Below, in pieces: positions 42,086-49,364 of a stretch of 49,364 nucleotides of DNA. The stretch spans positions 1-49,364 of the forward strand of contig JABGVU010000072.1 in the NCBI GenBank assembly GCA_018645865.1, written 5' to 3'. The notes below the pieces were generated by a model. That model searched no databases and had not been told where the DNA came from. It was given only the letters and a program-made list of their open reading frames with translations. Origin of the DNA: Flavobacteriales bacterium (GTDB lineage Bacteria > Bacteroidota > Bacteroidia > Flavobacteriales > BACL11). Position 1 is the stretch's first letter; each line of letters begins with the position of its first letter. A program made the translations under genes and the position numbers.

Positions 42086-43399
42086 ATGCAAAGCTTGTTA
42101 ATATATATTCCTAAAATTACAGCTAGGCACCAGTATGTCTTTGAGCTAATTTTCAATGAGATTTATCAAATTGACTATAAGTTAACGGATGACAAGCCTA
42201 CCTACTTAACTGCTCAAACTTCAAAATTGAATTATTCACTATCACCTATTTGTGAGCGTGAAATATTTATTGAGGCACATTCCTTATTAAATGAAAGAGG
42301 AATAAATCAAGTGTCAATCCAAATAGGGAAGTATAAAAATTGCCCAGTTTTTTTTCAAACTTCAAATGAAAGTGCTTTTGCATATGATATTTTTGCAGCA
42401 AGCTTCTATTTAGTAAGTAGGTATGAGGAATATCTACCTCACTTAAAAGATAAATATAATCGGTTTAAAGCAGAAGAAAGTTTAGCTTTTAAACATAACT
42501 TTTTACAAAAGCCAGTTGTTAATATCTGGGCTAAGCAATTAATAAGTGTTATTGATGATAAGTTCCCGTATTTGAAAATAAAACACCCAAGATTTAAGTA
42601 TATTTCAACTATTGATATTGATAATGCTTTCCTGTATAAAGGCAAAGGTTTTATGCGTTCAATCGCGTTTCTATTAAAAGCAATGTTAAGGTTTGATATT
42701 GATTCTTTAAAAATGGCAGTAACAGTTATCTCTAAGAAAAGGAAAGATCCTTTTGATACTTTTTCCTTGCAATTGAATTTGCAGAAGAAATATAATCTTG
42801 ATGTGCGTTATTTTGTGCTATTAGGAGATTATGGTTTGAATGATAAAAACATTTCACATACAAACAGTAACTTTCAAACTTTAGTCAAAGGTTTATCGGA
42901 TTTGACGCCAGTGGGCATTCACCCTTCTTTTGGTTCAAGTATTAATGAAACCAAATTAGCAATTGAGATAAAACGCCTTGAGGATATTCAAAAGAGAGAA
43001 GTTACCTTTAGTCGTCAACACTTTTTGCAATTATCATTTCCTAAAACATATAAACGTTTGTTAGAGGTTGGTATTACTAATGATTATACAATGGGCTATG
43101 CTTCTGTTTTGGGATTTAGGGCAGGAATTACTAGTTCCTTTACATTCTACAACTTAGACATGGAACAGGTTTTGCCTATTAAAATTCATCCTTTTGCAAT
43201 AGTTGATGATACTTTAAAGTTTAATATGCAGTTAAATCCTGATGATGTGGTTCAACAATTATCTGAAATTATAAATGAAGTAAAACAAGTAGATGGAACG
43301 TTAATAAGCATTTGGCATAATGATACTTTTAGTGATGTAGGGGTATGGAAAGGTTGGCGTAATGTTTATGAGGATATAGTTAAATTAATATATATTTAA
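42086..43399 (+). CDS. Polysaccharide-deacetylase-like protein (DUF7033 + deacetylase fold)
   Basis: 437 residues without a clear signal peptide. The N-terminal domain (about 1-160) with AFAYDIFAASFYLVSRYEEYLPH is typical of a Bacteroidota DUF7033-type domain. The C-terminal half is a NodB-like barrel: FKYISTIDIDNAFLYKG (metal Asp motif), DVRYFVLLGDYG, VGIHPSFGS (His motif) and ISIWHNDTFSD near the end. It may deacetylate an envelope or secreted polysaccharide, but substrate and location are open. upp follows after 2 nt. Confidence 0.75.
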   Translation: MQSLLIYIPKITARHQYVFELIFNEIYQIDYKLTDDKPTYLTAQTSKLNYSLSPICEREIFIEAHSLLNERGINQVSIQIGKYKNCPVFFQTSNESAFAYDIFAASFYLVSRYEEYLPHLKDKYNRFKAEESLAFKHNFLQKPVVNIWAKQLISVIDDKFPYLKIKHPRFKYISTIDIDNAFLYKGKGFMRSIAFLLKAMLRFDIDSLKMAVTVISKKRKDPFDTFSLQLNLQKKYNLDVRYFVLLGDYGLNDKNISHTNSNFQTLVKGLSDLTPVGIHPSFGSSINETKLAIEIKRLEDIQKREVTFSRQHFLQLSFPKTYKRLLEVGITNDYTMGYASVLGFRAGITSSFTFYNLDMEQVLPIKIHPFAIVDDTLKFNMQLNPDDVVQQLSEIINEVKQVDGTLISIWHNDTFSDVGVWKGWRNVYEDIVKLIYI

Positions 43400-43401
43400 A
43401 A

Positions 43402-44055
43402 ATGAAAATAATTAATCTAGAAAAACAGAATTCAATATTCAATCATTTTATTCGTGAGATAAGAGATGTAAATATTCAAAAAGATGCTATGCGTTTCAGA
43501 AGAAATATTGAAAGAATAGGAGAGGTCTTTGCTTACGAAATCAGTAAAAAAATGACTTATAAAAATAATGATATTACTACTCCACTTGGCATTTCTTCAG
43601 AAAGTTTAATGATAGAAAAGCCAGTGTTGGCTACTATATTACGTGCGGGATTACCATTACATCAAGGTTTGCTTAATTATTTTGATAGCTCAGAAAATTG
43701 TTTCATTTCTGCTTTCAGAAAGAATAAAAAGGGAGGTGATTTTGAAATAAAAATTGAATACATGTCTTCTCCAGATTTAGAAGGTAAGACGGTTATATTG
43801 TGTGATCCTATGTTGGCAAGTGGTAGTTCAATGGTATTGGCTATGGAAGCACTGCTTTCAAAAGGAAAACCAAAACACATTCATGTGGTGGTAACTATTG
43901 CTAGTTCTGAAGGGGTACAATATTTTAAAGAAAATTCACCTTTCAGGAACTGTACTCTTTGGCTGGGAGCTGAAGACAAGGGAATGACTGCCCAATCCTA
44001 TATTGTACCTGGATTGGGAGATGCTGGAGATTTAGCATTTGGTGAGAAAATTTGA
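43402..44055 (+). CDS. upp: Uracil phosphoribosyltransferase
   Basis: 217 residues. Salvage enzyme making UMP from uracil and PRPP. Motifs: PVLATILRAGLPLHQGLLNYF (substrate side), EIKIEYMSSPDLEGKTVI, the PRPP loop LCDPMLASGSSMVLAMEALL, and C-terminal YIVPGLGDAGDLAFG, which recognises uracil. All intact. It is in one unit with the deacetylase-like gene and ends in TGA. Confidence 0.92.
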   Translation: MKIINLEKQNSIFNHFIREIRDVNIQKDAMRFRRNIERIGEVFAYEISKKMTYKNNDITTPLGISSESLMIEKPVLATILRAGLPLHQGLLNYFDSSENCFISAFRKNKKGGDFEIKIEYMSSPDLEGKTVILCDPMLASGSSMVLAMEALLSKGKPKHIHVVVTIASSEGVQYFKENSPFRNCTLWLGAEDKGMTAQSYIVPGLGDAGDLAFGEKI

Positions 44056-44136
44056 ATACAATTGTTTGCTGTCATTTTTTTTACGAAATTAGCACCCTTT
44101 TCAAGTAATATGCGTTAAGAAGGAAGAAAAGTAATT

Positions 44137-44562
44137 ATGTCAATAGCATTAGAAATTTTAGTTGTAATTTTCCTAAGTGGTATCAAATTTATGTTTGCTA
44201 TACCACTCTCTATCATTAAATATGATTTTACTTTTATTCAAACTCTTATCTTCTCTGTTGCAGGAGGAATGTTGAGTATTTTTGTCTTTTCCTTTTTAAG
44301 CGATAAAATATACAAATTCATTGCATCAAGAAGAAGAAATAAGGTGAAGAAAAGAAATATGAAGAATATATTGGCTATTAAAACTGCTCGTAAATATGGT
44401 TTATTTGGTATAGCCTTTTTAACGCCTATATTTTTTTCTATTCCTATTGGTACTTATTTAGCACTTTACTTTTTCCCTGATAAGAAAAAAACAATTCCTA
44501 TTCTTATTACCTCAGTTGTATGCTGGTCCTTAGTGATTTCGGTAGCTTTTACTGTTTTTTAG
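44137..44562 (+). CDS. Small membrane protein, function unknown
   Basis: 141 residues with four predicted membrane segments (LEILVVIFLSGIKFMFAIPL; FIQTLIFSVAGGMLSIFVF; FGIAFLTPIFFSIPIGTYLA; ILITSVVCWSLVISVAFTVF) and a basic cytoplasmic loop (ASRRRNKVKKRNMK). The third segment, with P-x-G, recalls small multidrug-export/DedA-like folds, but I cannot assign a family. It sits 81 nt after upp (the gap holds no exact -7 box) and 4 nt before the HAD gene. Confidence 0.65.
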   Translation: MSIALEILVVIFLSGIKFMFAIPLSIIKYDFTFIQTLIFSVAGGMLSIFVFSFLSDKIYKFIASRRRNKVKKRNMKNILAIKTARKYGLFGIAFLTPIFFSIPIGTYLALYFFPDKKKTIPILITSVVCWSLVISVAFTVF

Positions 44563-44566
44563 ATTA

Positions 44567-45250
44567 ATGATAAAAGATATTTTTTTTGATTTAGATCGTA
44601 CCCTTTGGGATTTTGAAGCAAGTTCTCACGAAACTCTTTTGGAACTTTGCATTTCTCATAATCTGTCAGATAAAGGAATTGCAGACTATGAAGCATTTAT
44701 AAAAAACTATAAGATTCATAATGATAAATTGTGGGAATTATACCGAGTAGATAAAATATCTCAAAAGGATTTGAGAAGAGAAAGGTTTCAAAGAACACTT
44801 GCTGATTATAATATAGAAGATGTCACTCTTGCAGAAAAAATTGGAGAAGATTATGTAGCAACTTGTCCGAAAAAAAACAAACTATTTCCTCATACCATTG
44901 AGGTGTTAAACTACCTATCGGTAAAATATAAACTACATATTATAACCAATGGTTTTCATGAGGTACAGCACATTAAATTGAAACATGCTGGTCTTAGCTC
45001 TTATTTTGATAAAATCATTACATCAGAACAAGTGGGAGTGAAAAAACCAAATCCTAAGATATTTAAATATGCTTTGCAACAAGCAAATGCTGAAGAATGC
45101 ATAATGATTGGTGATGATTTGGAAGTAGATGTATTAGGAGCAGAACAGATGGGTATACAAGGAATCTTTTTTAACCCCAATAAAACAAAACATAATACAG
45201 ATATTGTGCATGAGATTTTTTGTCTTAGTGAGCTAAAGGCATTATTATAA
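44567..45250 (+). CDS. HAD-family nucleotidase of the YjjG type
   Basis: 227 residues. HAD motifs: I FFDLDRTLWDFE (Asp nucleophile and DxD partner), II LHIITNGF, III KKPNPKIF (Lys), IV IMIGDDLEVDVLGA. A helical cap (about 15-85) matches the YjjG/noncanonical pyrimidine-nucleotidase group, which dephosphorylates dUMP, dTMP and unusual pyrimidine monophosphates, consistent with upp nearby. The 3' end overlaps the opposing aroA gene by 26 nt. Confidence 0.85.
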   Translation: MIKDIFFDLDRTLWDFEASSHETLLELCISHNLSDKGIADYEAFIKNYKIHNDKLWELYRVDKISQKDLRRERFQRTLADYNIEDVTLAEKIGEDYVATCPKKNKLFPHTIEVLNYLSVKYKLHIITNGFHEVQHIKLKHAGLSSYFDKIITSEQVGVKKPNPKIFKYALQQANAEECIMIGDDLEVDVLGAEQMGIQGIFFNPNKTKHNTDIVHEIFCLSELKALL

Positions 45251-46397
45251 ACCCTGCCTTTTCCAAATCGTTCCAATAATTAGGATAAGATTTATGCACT
45301 ACATTCATGTCAGTTATTTGTAATTCCCCAAACTTAAGACAAAGAGGAGCAAAGCTCATAGCCATTCGGTGGTCCTTATAAGTTTTGATTATATTAGTAG
45401 AATTGAATTTTAATAATTCATTTTCTACTGCAGCTACTCTATCTGTCTCTTTATCTTTTAAAGTATCAAGTTCTGAAAATTCCACACTCTTCTTTAACCC
45501 AAAAAGTGTGCATTTTAAAGGTTGGTATAAATCAGGGGTTTCTAATAAATCAAGAGTGTTCGGAAAATTGAAATTGTTATTCTTTGTTAAAGTCAAAGTT
45601 CCTTTTTCAAATATTGAATGCACACCTAATTTTTCAAACAACTCCATTACTGTTTTATCTCCTTGAATAGAATTTTCAGAAAGTCCATTTAATTTAATAT
45701 TGCAATTGTTAGTGAATGCCGCAATTTCAAACCAAAATGAGGCTGCCGACCAATCTGCTTCAACGGTAGAATCCTTTGCAATATATTTTTGATTTTCAAT
45801 TTTAATAATGTTGTTAATCCAAGAATATGAAATTCCAAATTCTTGCATTAAACTTAAAGTCATTTTTATATAGGGTTTGGATACTAACTCCCCAGTGATT
45901 GTTAGTTCTAACCCATCATTTAAAGATGGAGCAATTAATAATAGAGCGCTAATAAATTGAGAGCTTACTTCTCCATCAATTTGCACTTTTCCACCCTTTA
46001 GGTTTTTGCCATTTATTTTTAGAGGTGGAAAAAACTCTTGTTCTTTGTATTCAATTTCAGCCCCTAATTCTCTTAAAGATTCTGCTAATTGTTTTATTGG
46101 CCTTTCCTTCATCCTGTCACTTCCTGTAAGCGTAAATCCCTCTCCTTTTCTTGTGGAAAGGTAAGAAGTTAAGAAACGAAAAGAAGTTCCAGCTGCACCA
46201 ATATTTATTATGTTACTAGTTGAATTAAGAGCATTTTTTAAAGATTTAGTGTCCTCAGAATTAGAAAGATTATGAATTTTGAACTCTTGTTTGCATAGCG
46301 CTTGAATAATCAATAATCGGTTAGAAATACTTTTTGAAGAAGGTAAATCAATCTCACAATTAATATTCCTATTAGGGTGTGAGATTCTACAATTCAT
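45225..46397 (-). CDS. aroA: 3-phosphoshikimate 1-carboxyvinyltransferase (EPSP synthase)
   Basis: 390 residues from ATG 46397 (a longer in-frame reading to 46433 adds a hydrophobic stretch not in the family). Sixth shikimate-pathway step: transfers enolpyruvyl from PEP to S3P. Motifs: EIDLPSSKSISNRLLI (K, S, R phosphate contacts), NIGAAGTSFRFLTSYLS, QIDGEVSSQFISALLL, TPDLYQPLKC and KTYKDHRMAMSFAPL. The chain is shorter than usual (about 430) but keeps the key sites. It overlaps aroB by 11 nt and the HAD gene by 26 nt tail to tail. Confidence 0.93.
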   Translation of the reverse strand: MNCRISHPNRNINCEIDLPSSKSISNRLLIIQALCKQEFKIHNLSNSEDTKSLKNALNSTSNIINIGAAGTSFRFLTSYLSTRKGEGFTLTGSDRMKERPIKQLAESLRELGAEIEYKEQEFFPPLKINGKNLKGGKVQIDGEVSSQFISALLLIAPSLNDGLELTITGELVSKPYIKMTLSLMQEFGISYSWINNIIKIENQKYIAKDSTVEADWSAASFWFEIAAFTNNCNIKLNGLSENSIQGDKTVMELFEKLGVHSIFEKGTLTLTKNNNFNFPNTLDLLETPDLYQPLKCTLFGLKKSVEFSELDTLKDKETDRVAAVENELLKFNSTNIIKTYKDHRMAMSFAPLCLKFGELQITDMNVVHKSYPNYWNDLEKAGFIIMPLAH

Positions 46398-47376
46398 TAA
46401 TAGAAAATAAATTGTCAATACTACAATCTCCAATTTCGTTTAGCAGTGAAAAATTAATTTTTCCTTGAACATTCTTTTTGTCATTCATTAAAAAAGGCAG
46501 TAAGTTAGATTTCTTAGGGGTGTGTGCTAATGTAAAATTACTTAAGATATAATTCTTGATTTCATTTTTATCTTCCTTTGGTATAGGAGATAATTCTGTT
46601 TCTAATATCATTCCCATATAAACAGCTTCACCATGTAAAATTGGAGTCCCTTTTTCAAGATAATAACTCTCAATAGCATGTCCGAAAGTGTGTCCAAAAT
46701 TTAGTTTTTTTCTATTTTTTTTTTCAAAAGGGTCAGATAAAATAATATTGTTTTTAATTTGAATAGAAGTTAAAATAATTGCTCCCCAATCTAAAATATC
46801 AAAAGGAGTAGAGGTTAATTCCTCCCATAAATTATTATCTGAAATGAGAGCATGTTTCACTACTTCAGCAAAACCTGATTTTAATTTGTTATCATGAAGT
46901 GTTTTTAGAAATTTAGGATTTACAAGAACAGACTTAGGATTATTGAAAAGACCAATTTGGTTTTTCAATCCATTAAAATCAATTCCTAATTTCCCCCCAA
47001 TACTAGCATCTACCATAGCTAGTAATGTTGTGGGGATTTGAATAAAGTCAATTCCTCTCTTATAGGTAGAAGCACAAAACCCTCCCATATCTCCAATTAC
47101 TCCTCCTCCTAGATTTATTAAAAGTGAGTTTCTTTCAAAATGATTATTTGTTAGCTCTTCCCAAATAAAATTACAAGTAGTAATGTTCTTGTGTTCTTCC
47201 CCTGATTTTATCTCAATAATTATAAAATCATTAAACTTAGGAAGTTTGTGTAGACAATCTCTTTTTGTGTTTTCATCTACTAAAATTGCAATTTTGGAAT
47301 ATCCAGAAACATCTAATTTAGAAAGGGAATTCTCACCTATCCAAATAGAGTAATCAGATGAAGCTATTTCTTTCAC
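46387..47376 (-). CDS. aroB: 3-dehydroquinate synthase
   Basis: 329 residues. Second shikimate-pathway step, NAD- and zinc-dependent. Seen: AILVDENTKRDC, NLGGGVIGDMGGFCASTYKRGIDF (NAD-binding; key G, G, D), IPTTLLAMVDASIGGKLGID, LKSGFAEVVKHALI, and zinc/His residues in NFGHTFGHAIES and LHGEAVYMGM. It begins with GTG 47376, whose GTGA overlaps the phosphatase TGA; no ATG is available before the conserved start. It is coupled to aroA. Confidence 0.94.
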   Translation of the reverse strand: MKEIASSDYSIWIGENSLSKLDVSGYSKIAILVDENTKRDCLHKLPKFNDFIIIEIKSGEEHKNITTCNFIWEELTNNHFERNSLLINLGGGVIGDMGGFCASTYKRGIDFIQIPTTLLAMVDASIGGKLGIDFNGLKNQIGLFNNPKSVLVNPKFLKTLHDNKLKSGFAEVVKHALISDNNLWEELTSTPFDILDWGAIILTSIQIKNNIILSDPFEKKNRKKLNFGHTFGHAIESYYLEKGTPILHGEAVYMGMILETELSPIPKEDKNEIKNYILSNFTLAHTPKKSNLLPFLMNDKKNVQGKINFSLLNEIGDCSIDNLFSINEL

Positions 47377-48938
47377 TGAGTAACTTCAGGTAAAGGGTTT
47401 CCGGTACAACCATTTGGGTAAGCAGTTCCTAAAATAGTGCTAATAGTTGGTGCTATATCGCGAATATTTACTTTTCTGTCAGTTTTTCCTTGAGGAATGC
47501 TTCCTCCCCAAAAAATAAGGGGCACATGAGTGTCATAACTATAAGATGAGCCATGAGTTGTACCTCCATTAGACCAGTAAGAAGAAAGCCATCCTGTTTG
47601 CAAACTTACAATGACATCTCCTGATCTTTTTTGATTAAAACCTCTTTGCACTAAGGAATGAAAGGAATTAGAATATTCGTTTTCGTGTAATTGTGTTGCT
47701 GTATAAGAATTTTTTACCCATTCATATTTTAAGAAGAATTGAGCACAATTTCTCTGAATTTCTTCCAAACTTATGTTTTTTTCTTCAATCAAATCATGGT
47801 TTAAAAACAAATGATTGTTGGAATAATTTTTTATCCAATCTCCTTCTCCATATGTGATAATTAAATGAGATAATAACTCAGTTTTCATAAGGCTACCATC
47901 AAAATAACCTGCAGGAATATTTCTTTCTAAAAGCTCGTGAGGTTCTGAAACTACACCATGGTCGGCAGTTATAAATACAACTGCATTTTCAAAACCAACT
48001 TTACTATTAATTGTTTTTAAAAGTTTGCCTATATCTTTATCTAATCGAATGTAAGTGTCTTTAATTTCAGAAGCATGAGGGCCATATTGGTGTCCAATAT
48101 AATCGGTAGCAGAAAAACTCACTGTTAGAATATCAGTGTTTTTTCCTTGTCCTAATTTTTCTTTTTTAAGTATTTCAAGGCCTAAATCTTTTAAAATAGT
48201 ATTTCCAAATGGTGTCTTTTTTATTGCACTTCCTCCTTTTTGCATTAGTAAGGAGTCTAAATTATGATTGAATTCCCCCTTAAATTCCCATTCTCCTTTC
48301 AAATAGTTTTGTGCAGTATTATTGTTATTTATTTTTTGAATATAATCAGGAAGATTTTCCATGTAAAAAGAAGAAGTAATCCATTTTCCCTCACTGCTCA
48401 TCCAATATGCTCCATTAGCAGTATGTCCTGCAGGTAATATAGCTCCTCTGTCTTTTAAAGATATTCCAAATACCTTACTTTCTTCATTGAAAAGTTTTAA
48501 CTCGTCAGCAAAGGTTGTTGTTAGCATATGATGGGGTGACATCTTCCCGTCTGCAGATTGCACATCTACATTTTTTTGTTCACAATTACAAACAGTATGC
48601 ATATCCCCATCTCCTGCACAATAGATATAATCTCCAGAGTTTTTGTCGTACCAATCGTTTGCAATTATACCATGAACAGCAGGAGTAGTTCCTGTATAAA
48701 TACTAGCATGACCAGGACCTGTATAAGTAGGTACATAGCCGAATTGTGCATTCCTGAAAAAATGACCTTCATTTACTAATTTTTTAAAACCATCTTCTCC
48801 AAAATCGTTCCAAAATCGGTAGATGTAATCGTAACGCATTTGGTCAACAACAATACCTATAACCAATTTTGGTTTTTCTTGTGTAAAAGATTGAAATCCT
48901 GTAAAAAGGATAACTATAACTAATATGATTTTCTTCAT
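47373..48938 (-). CDS. PafA-like alkaline phosphatase / phosphodiesterase
   Basis: 521 residues, secreted (signal MKKIILVIVILFTGFQSFTQ). Alkaline-phosphatase superfamily: GIVVDQMRYDYIYRF (first metal Asp), nucleophile region VPTYTGPGHASIYTGT with a Thr (about residue 73) rather than Ser, FSATDYIGHQYGPH, and VFITADHG. This matches PafA-type phosphate-insensitive monoesterases of Bacteroidota, which release phosphate from organophosphates in the periplasm. No Pho-box-like site recognised. It overlaps both neighbours by 4 nt. Confidence 0.87.
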   Translation of the reverse strand: MKKIILVIVILFTGFQSFTQEKPKLVIGIVVDQMRYDYIYRFWNDFGEDGFKKLVNEGHFFRNAQFGYVPTYTGPGHASIYTGTTPAVHGIIANDWYDKNSGDYIYCAGDGDMHTVCNCEQKNVDVQSADGKMSPHHMLTTTFADELKLFNEESKVFGISLKDRGAILPAGHTANGAYWMSSEGKWITSSFYMENLPDYIQKINNNNTAQNYLKGEWEFKGEFNHNLDSLLMQKGGSAIKKTPFGNTILKDLGLEILKKEKLGQGKNTDILTVSFSATDYIGHQYGPHASEIKDTYIRLDKDIGKLLKTINSKVGFENAVVFITADHGVVSEPHELLERNIPAGYFDGSLMKTELLSHLIITYGEGDWIKNYSNNHLFLNHDLIEEKNISLEEIQRNCAQFFLKYEWVKNSYTATQLHENEYSNSFHSLVQRGFNQKRSGDVIVSLQTGWLSSYWSNGGTTHGSSYSYDTHVPLIFWGGSIPQGKTDRKVNIRDIAPTISTILGTAYPNGCTGNPLPEVTQ

Positions 48939-49084
48939 TTTATTTTATGTTTAATGATCATTACTCCAATTGATAAAATTACCGCAGCTAATACATCAGC
49001 AATAGGAGGGACACTTGGCCAACCAAAATTCCAGATTGCAACTAATAGCAACCATAAACACCAGATTTTATCGAACTGTTTCAT
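48935..49084 (-). CDS. 49-residue membrane protein
   Basis: A short ORF from ATG 49084 to TGA. It starts MKQFDKIWCLWLLLVAIWNF and ends VILSIGVMIIKHKIK, with two hydrophobic segments joined by GWPSVPPIADVLA. Its 5' end overlaps the PAP2 stop by 17 nt and its TGA overlaps the phosphatase ATG (ATGA), so it exactly links the two genes, which argues for real translation. Function unknown; it may be a small partner of the PAP2 protein. Confidence 0.65.
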   Translation of the reverse strand: MKQFDKIWCLWLLLVAIWNFGWPSVPPIADVLAAVILSIGVMIIKHKIK

Positions 49085-49364
49085 TTAATTTTGACTTAAA
49101 TATTTTATAGACCAACAAACTTACAAAAAGTCCCCAAAACATTCCGCCAATTACATCATAAGGAAAATGTACTCCTAGATAAACACGGCTAAGCCCAACA
49201 AGTGCTGCCCAGTTGAAAAGCCAGAAAAATGTTTTCCTACTTTTTAGCAGCAAGGAAATAAAAAATGCAATAGCAAAGGAATTAGATGCATGAGAAGATA
49301 TGAAACCATACTGCCCTCCACAATCGGTTACAAAACGCATTTCTTGCATAACTATTGGGGTATA
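49068..49364 (-). CDS. PAP2-family phosphatase (5' end outside window)
   Basis: Only the C-terminal 98 residues are in the window; the frame is open to the edge (YTPIVMQEMRFVTDCG). PAP2 motifs are present: GFISSHASNSFA (SSH form of the PSGH motif) and LSRVYLGVHFPYDVIGG (SRxxxxxHxxxD with the catalytic His). Hydrophobic helices surround them. It probably acts on undecaprenyl-pyrophosphate, phosphatidylglycerophosphate or lipid A phosphates at the periplasmic face. It appears to lead the operon PAP2-small membrane protein-PafA-aroB-aroA. Confidence 0.88.
   Translation of the reverse strand, partial: YTPIVMQEMRFVTDCGGQYGFISSHASNSFAIAFFISLLLKSRKTFFWLFNWAALVGLSRVYLGVHFPYDVIGGMFWGLFVSLLVYKIFKSKLNETVR

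Overview
This is a low-GC, gene-dense bacterial chromosome segment from a Bacteroidota member, most likely of the Flavobacteriales. The evidence is consistent. Type IX secretion and gliding genes are present (sprF/porP-like, gldJ, porU, porV), and two proteins carry T9SS C-terminal sorting domains. Many start codons are preceded by the Bacteroidota -7 promoter box TAnnTTTG rather than a sigma70 -10 box. An archaeal/eukaryotic-type prolyl-tRNA synthetase and a mevalonate-independent isoprenoid gene (ispF) also fit. No insertion sequences, prophage, CRISPR arrays or rRNA genes were seen, and no gene-free stretch exceeds 300 bases.

Layout. 1-3063 (minus): MscS-type channel (cut by the window edge), Glu/Leu/Phe/Val dehydrogenase, anmK. 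3123-7818 (plus): acyl-CoA dehydrogenase, then an orphan polysaccharide export pair (SLBB/Wza-like and Wzz-like). 7820-11760 (minus): murF, gldJ, sprF. 11902-16969 (plus): porU, porV, ispF. 16966-20143 (minus): DUF4442 protein, peroxiredoxin, AAA ATPase, ZIP transporter, methyltransferase. 20296-21000 (plus): TerB/DnaJ protein. 21010-24560 (minus): frameshifted mmcQ/yjbR, rlmB, RmuC-like, L,D-transpeptidase, ung. 24623-28432 (plus): a 40-residue lipoprotein, lipA, a secreted M43 metalloprotease. 28464-33824 (minus): an overlapping operon lpxK-pnp-LVIVD protein-gatB-lpxH. 33896-36982 (plus): nif3-like, zinc-ribbon coiled-coil protein, TPR-like protein. 36979-39354 (minus): FadL-like porin and a Tyr/Asn-rich lipoprotein. 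39470-45250 (plus): proS, an unknown gene, tRNA-Glu, rpsT, polysaccharide-deacetylase-like protein, upp, a membrane protein, a YjjG-type HAD phosphatase. 45225-49364 (minus): aroA, aroB, PafA-like phosphatase, a 49-residue membrane protein, PAP2 phosphatase (cut by the window edge).

How the parts fit. The centre is the T9SS module: PorV (outer-membrane shuttle) and PorU (sortase) release and anchor cargo such as the M43 protease and the LVIVD protein found further along, while GldJ and the SprF-like protein belong to the gliding/secretion machinery. Envelope genes recur throughout: murF, anmK, lpxK, lpxH, L,D-transpeptidase, Wza/Wzz, deacetylase, PAP2. The rest is core metabolism and translation.

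Main oddities. (1) The ribosomal protein S20 gene has an in-frame UGA at codon 38. (2) mmcQ/yjbR has a one-base frameshift. (3) A perfect 30-bp palindrome lies at the start of murF, just behind an intrinsic terminator. (4) At porU, the DUF4442 gene, lpxK, nif3 and the deacetylase gene, the -7 box ends only 4-5 nt before the ATG, predicting leaderless mRNAs; at three junctions the promoter is fused to, or inside, the preceding terminator. (5) Two small membrane or lipoprotein ORFs (40 and 49 residues) sit in operons. I found no clear candidate for a wholly new defence or mobile system; the most unusual signals are in gene-expression architecture and the broken S20 gene.
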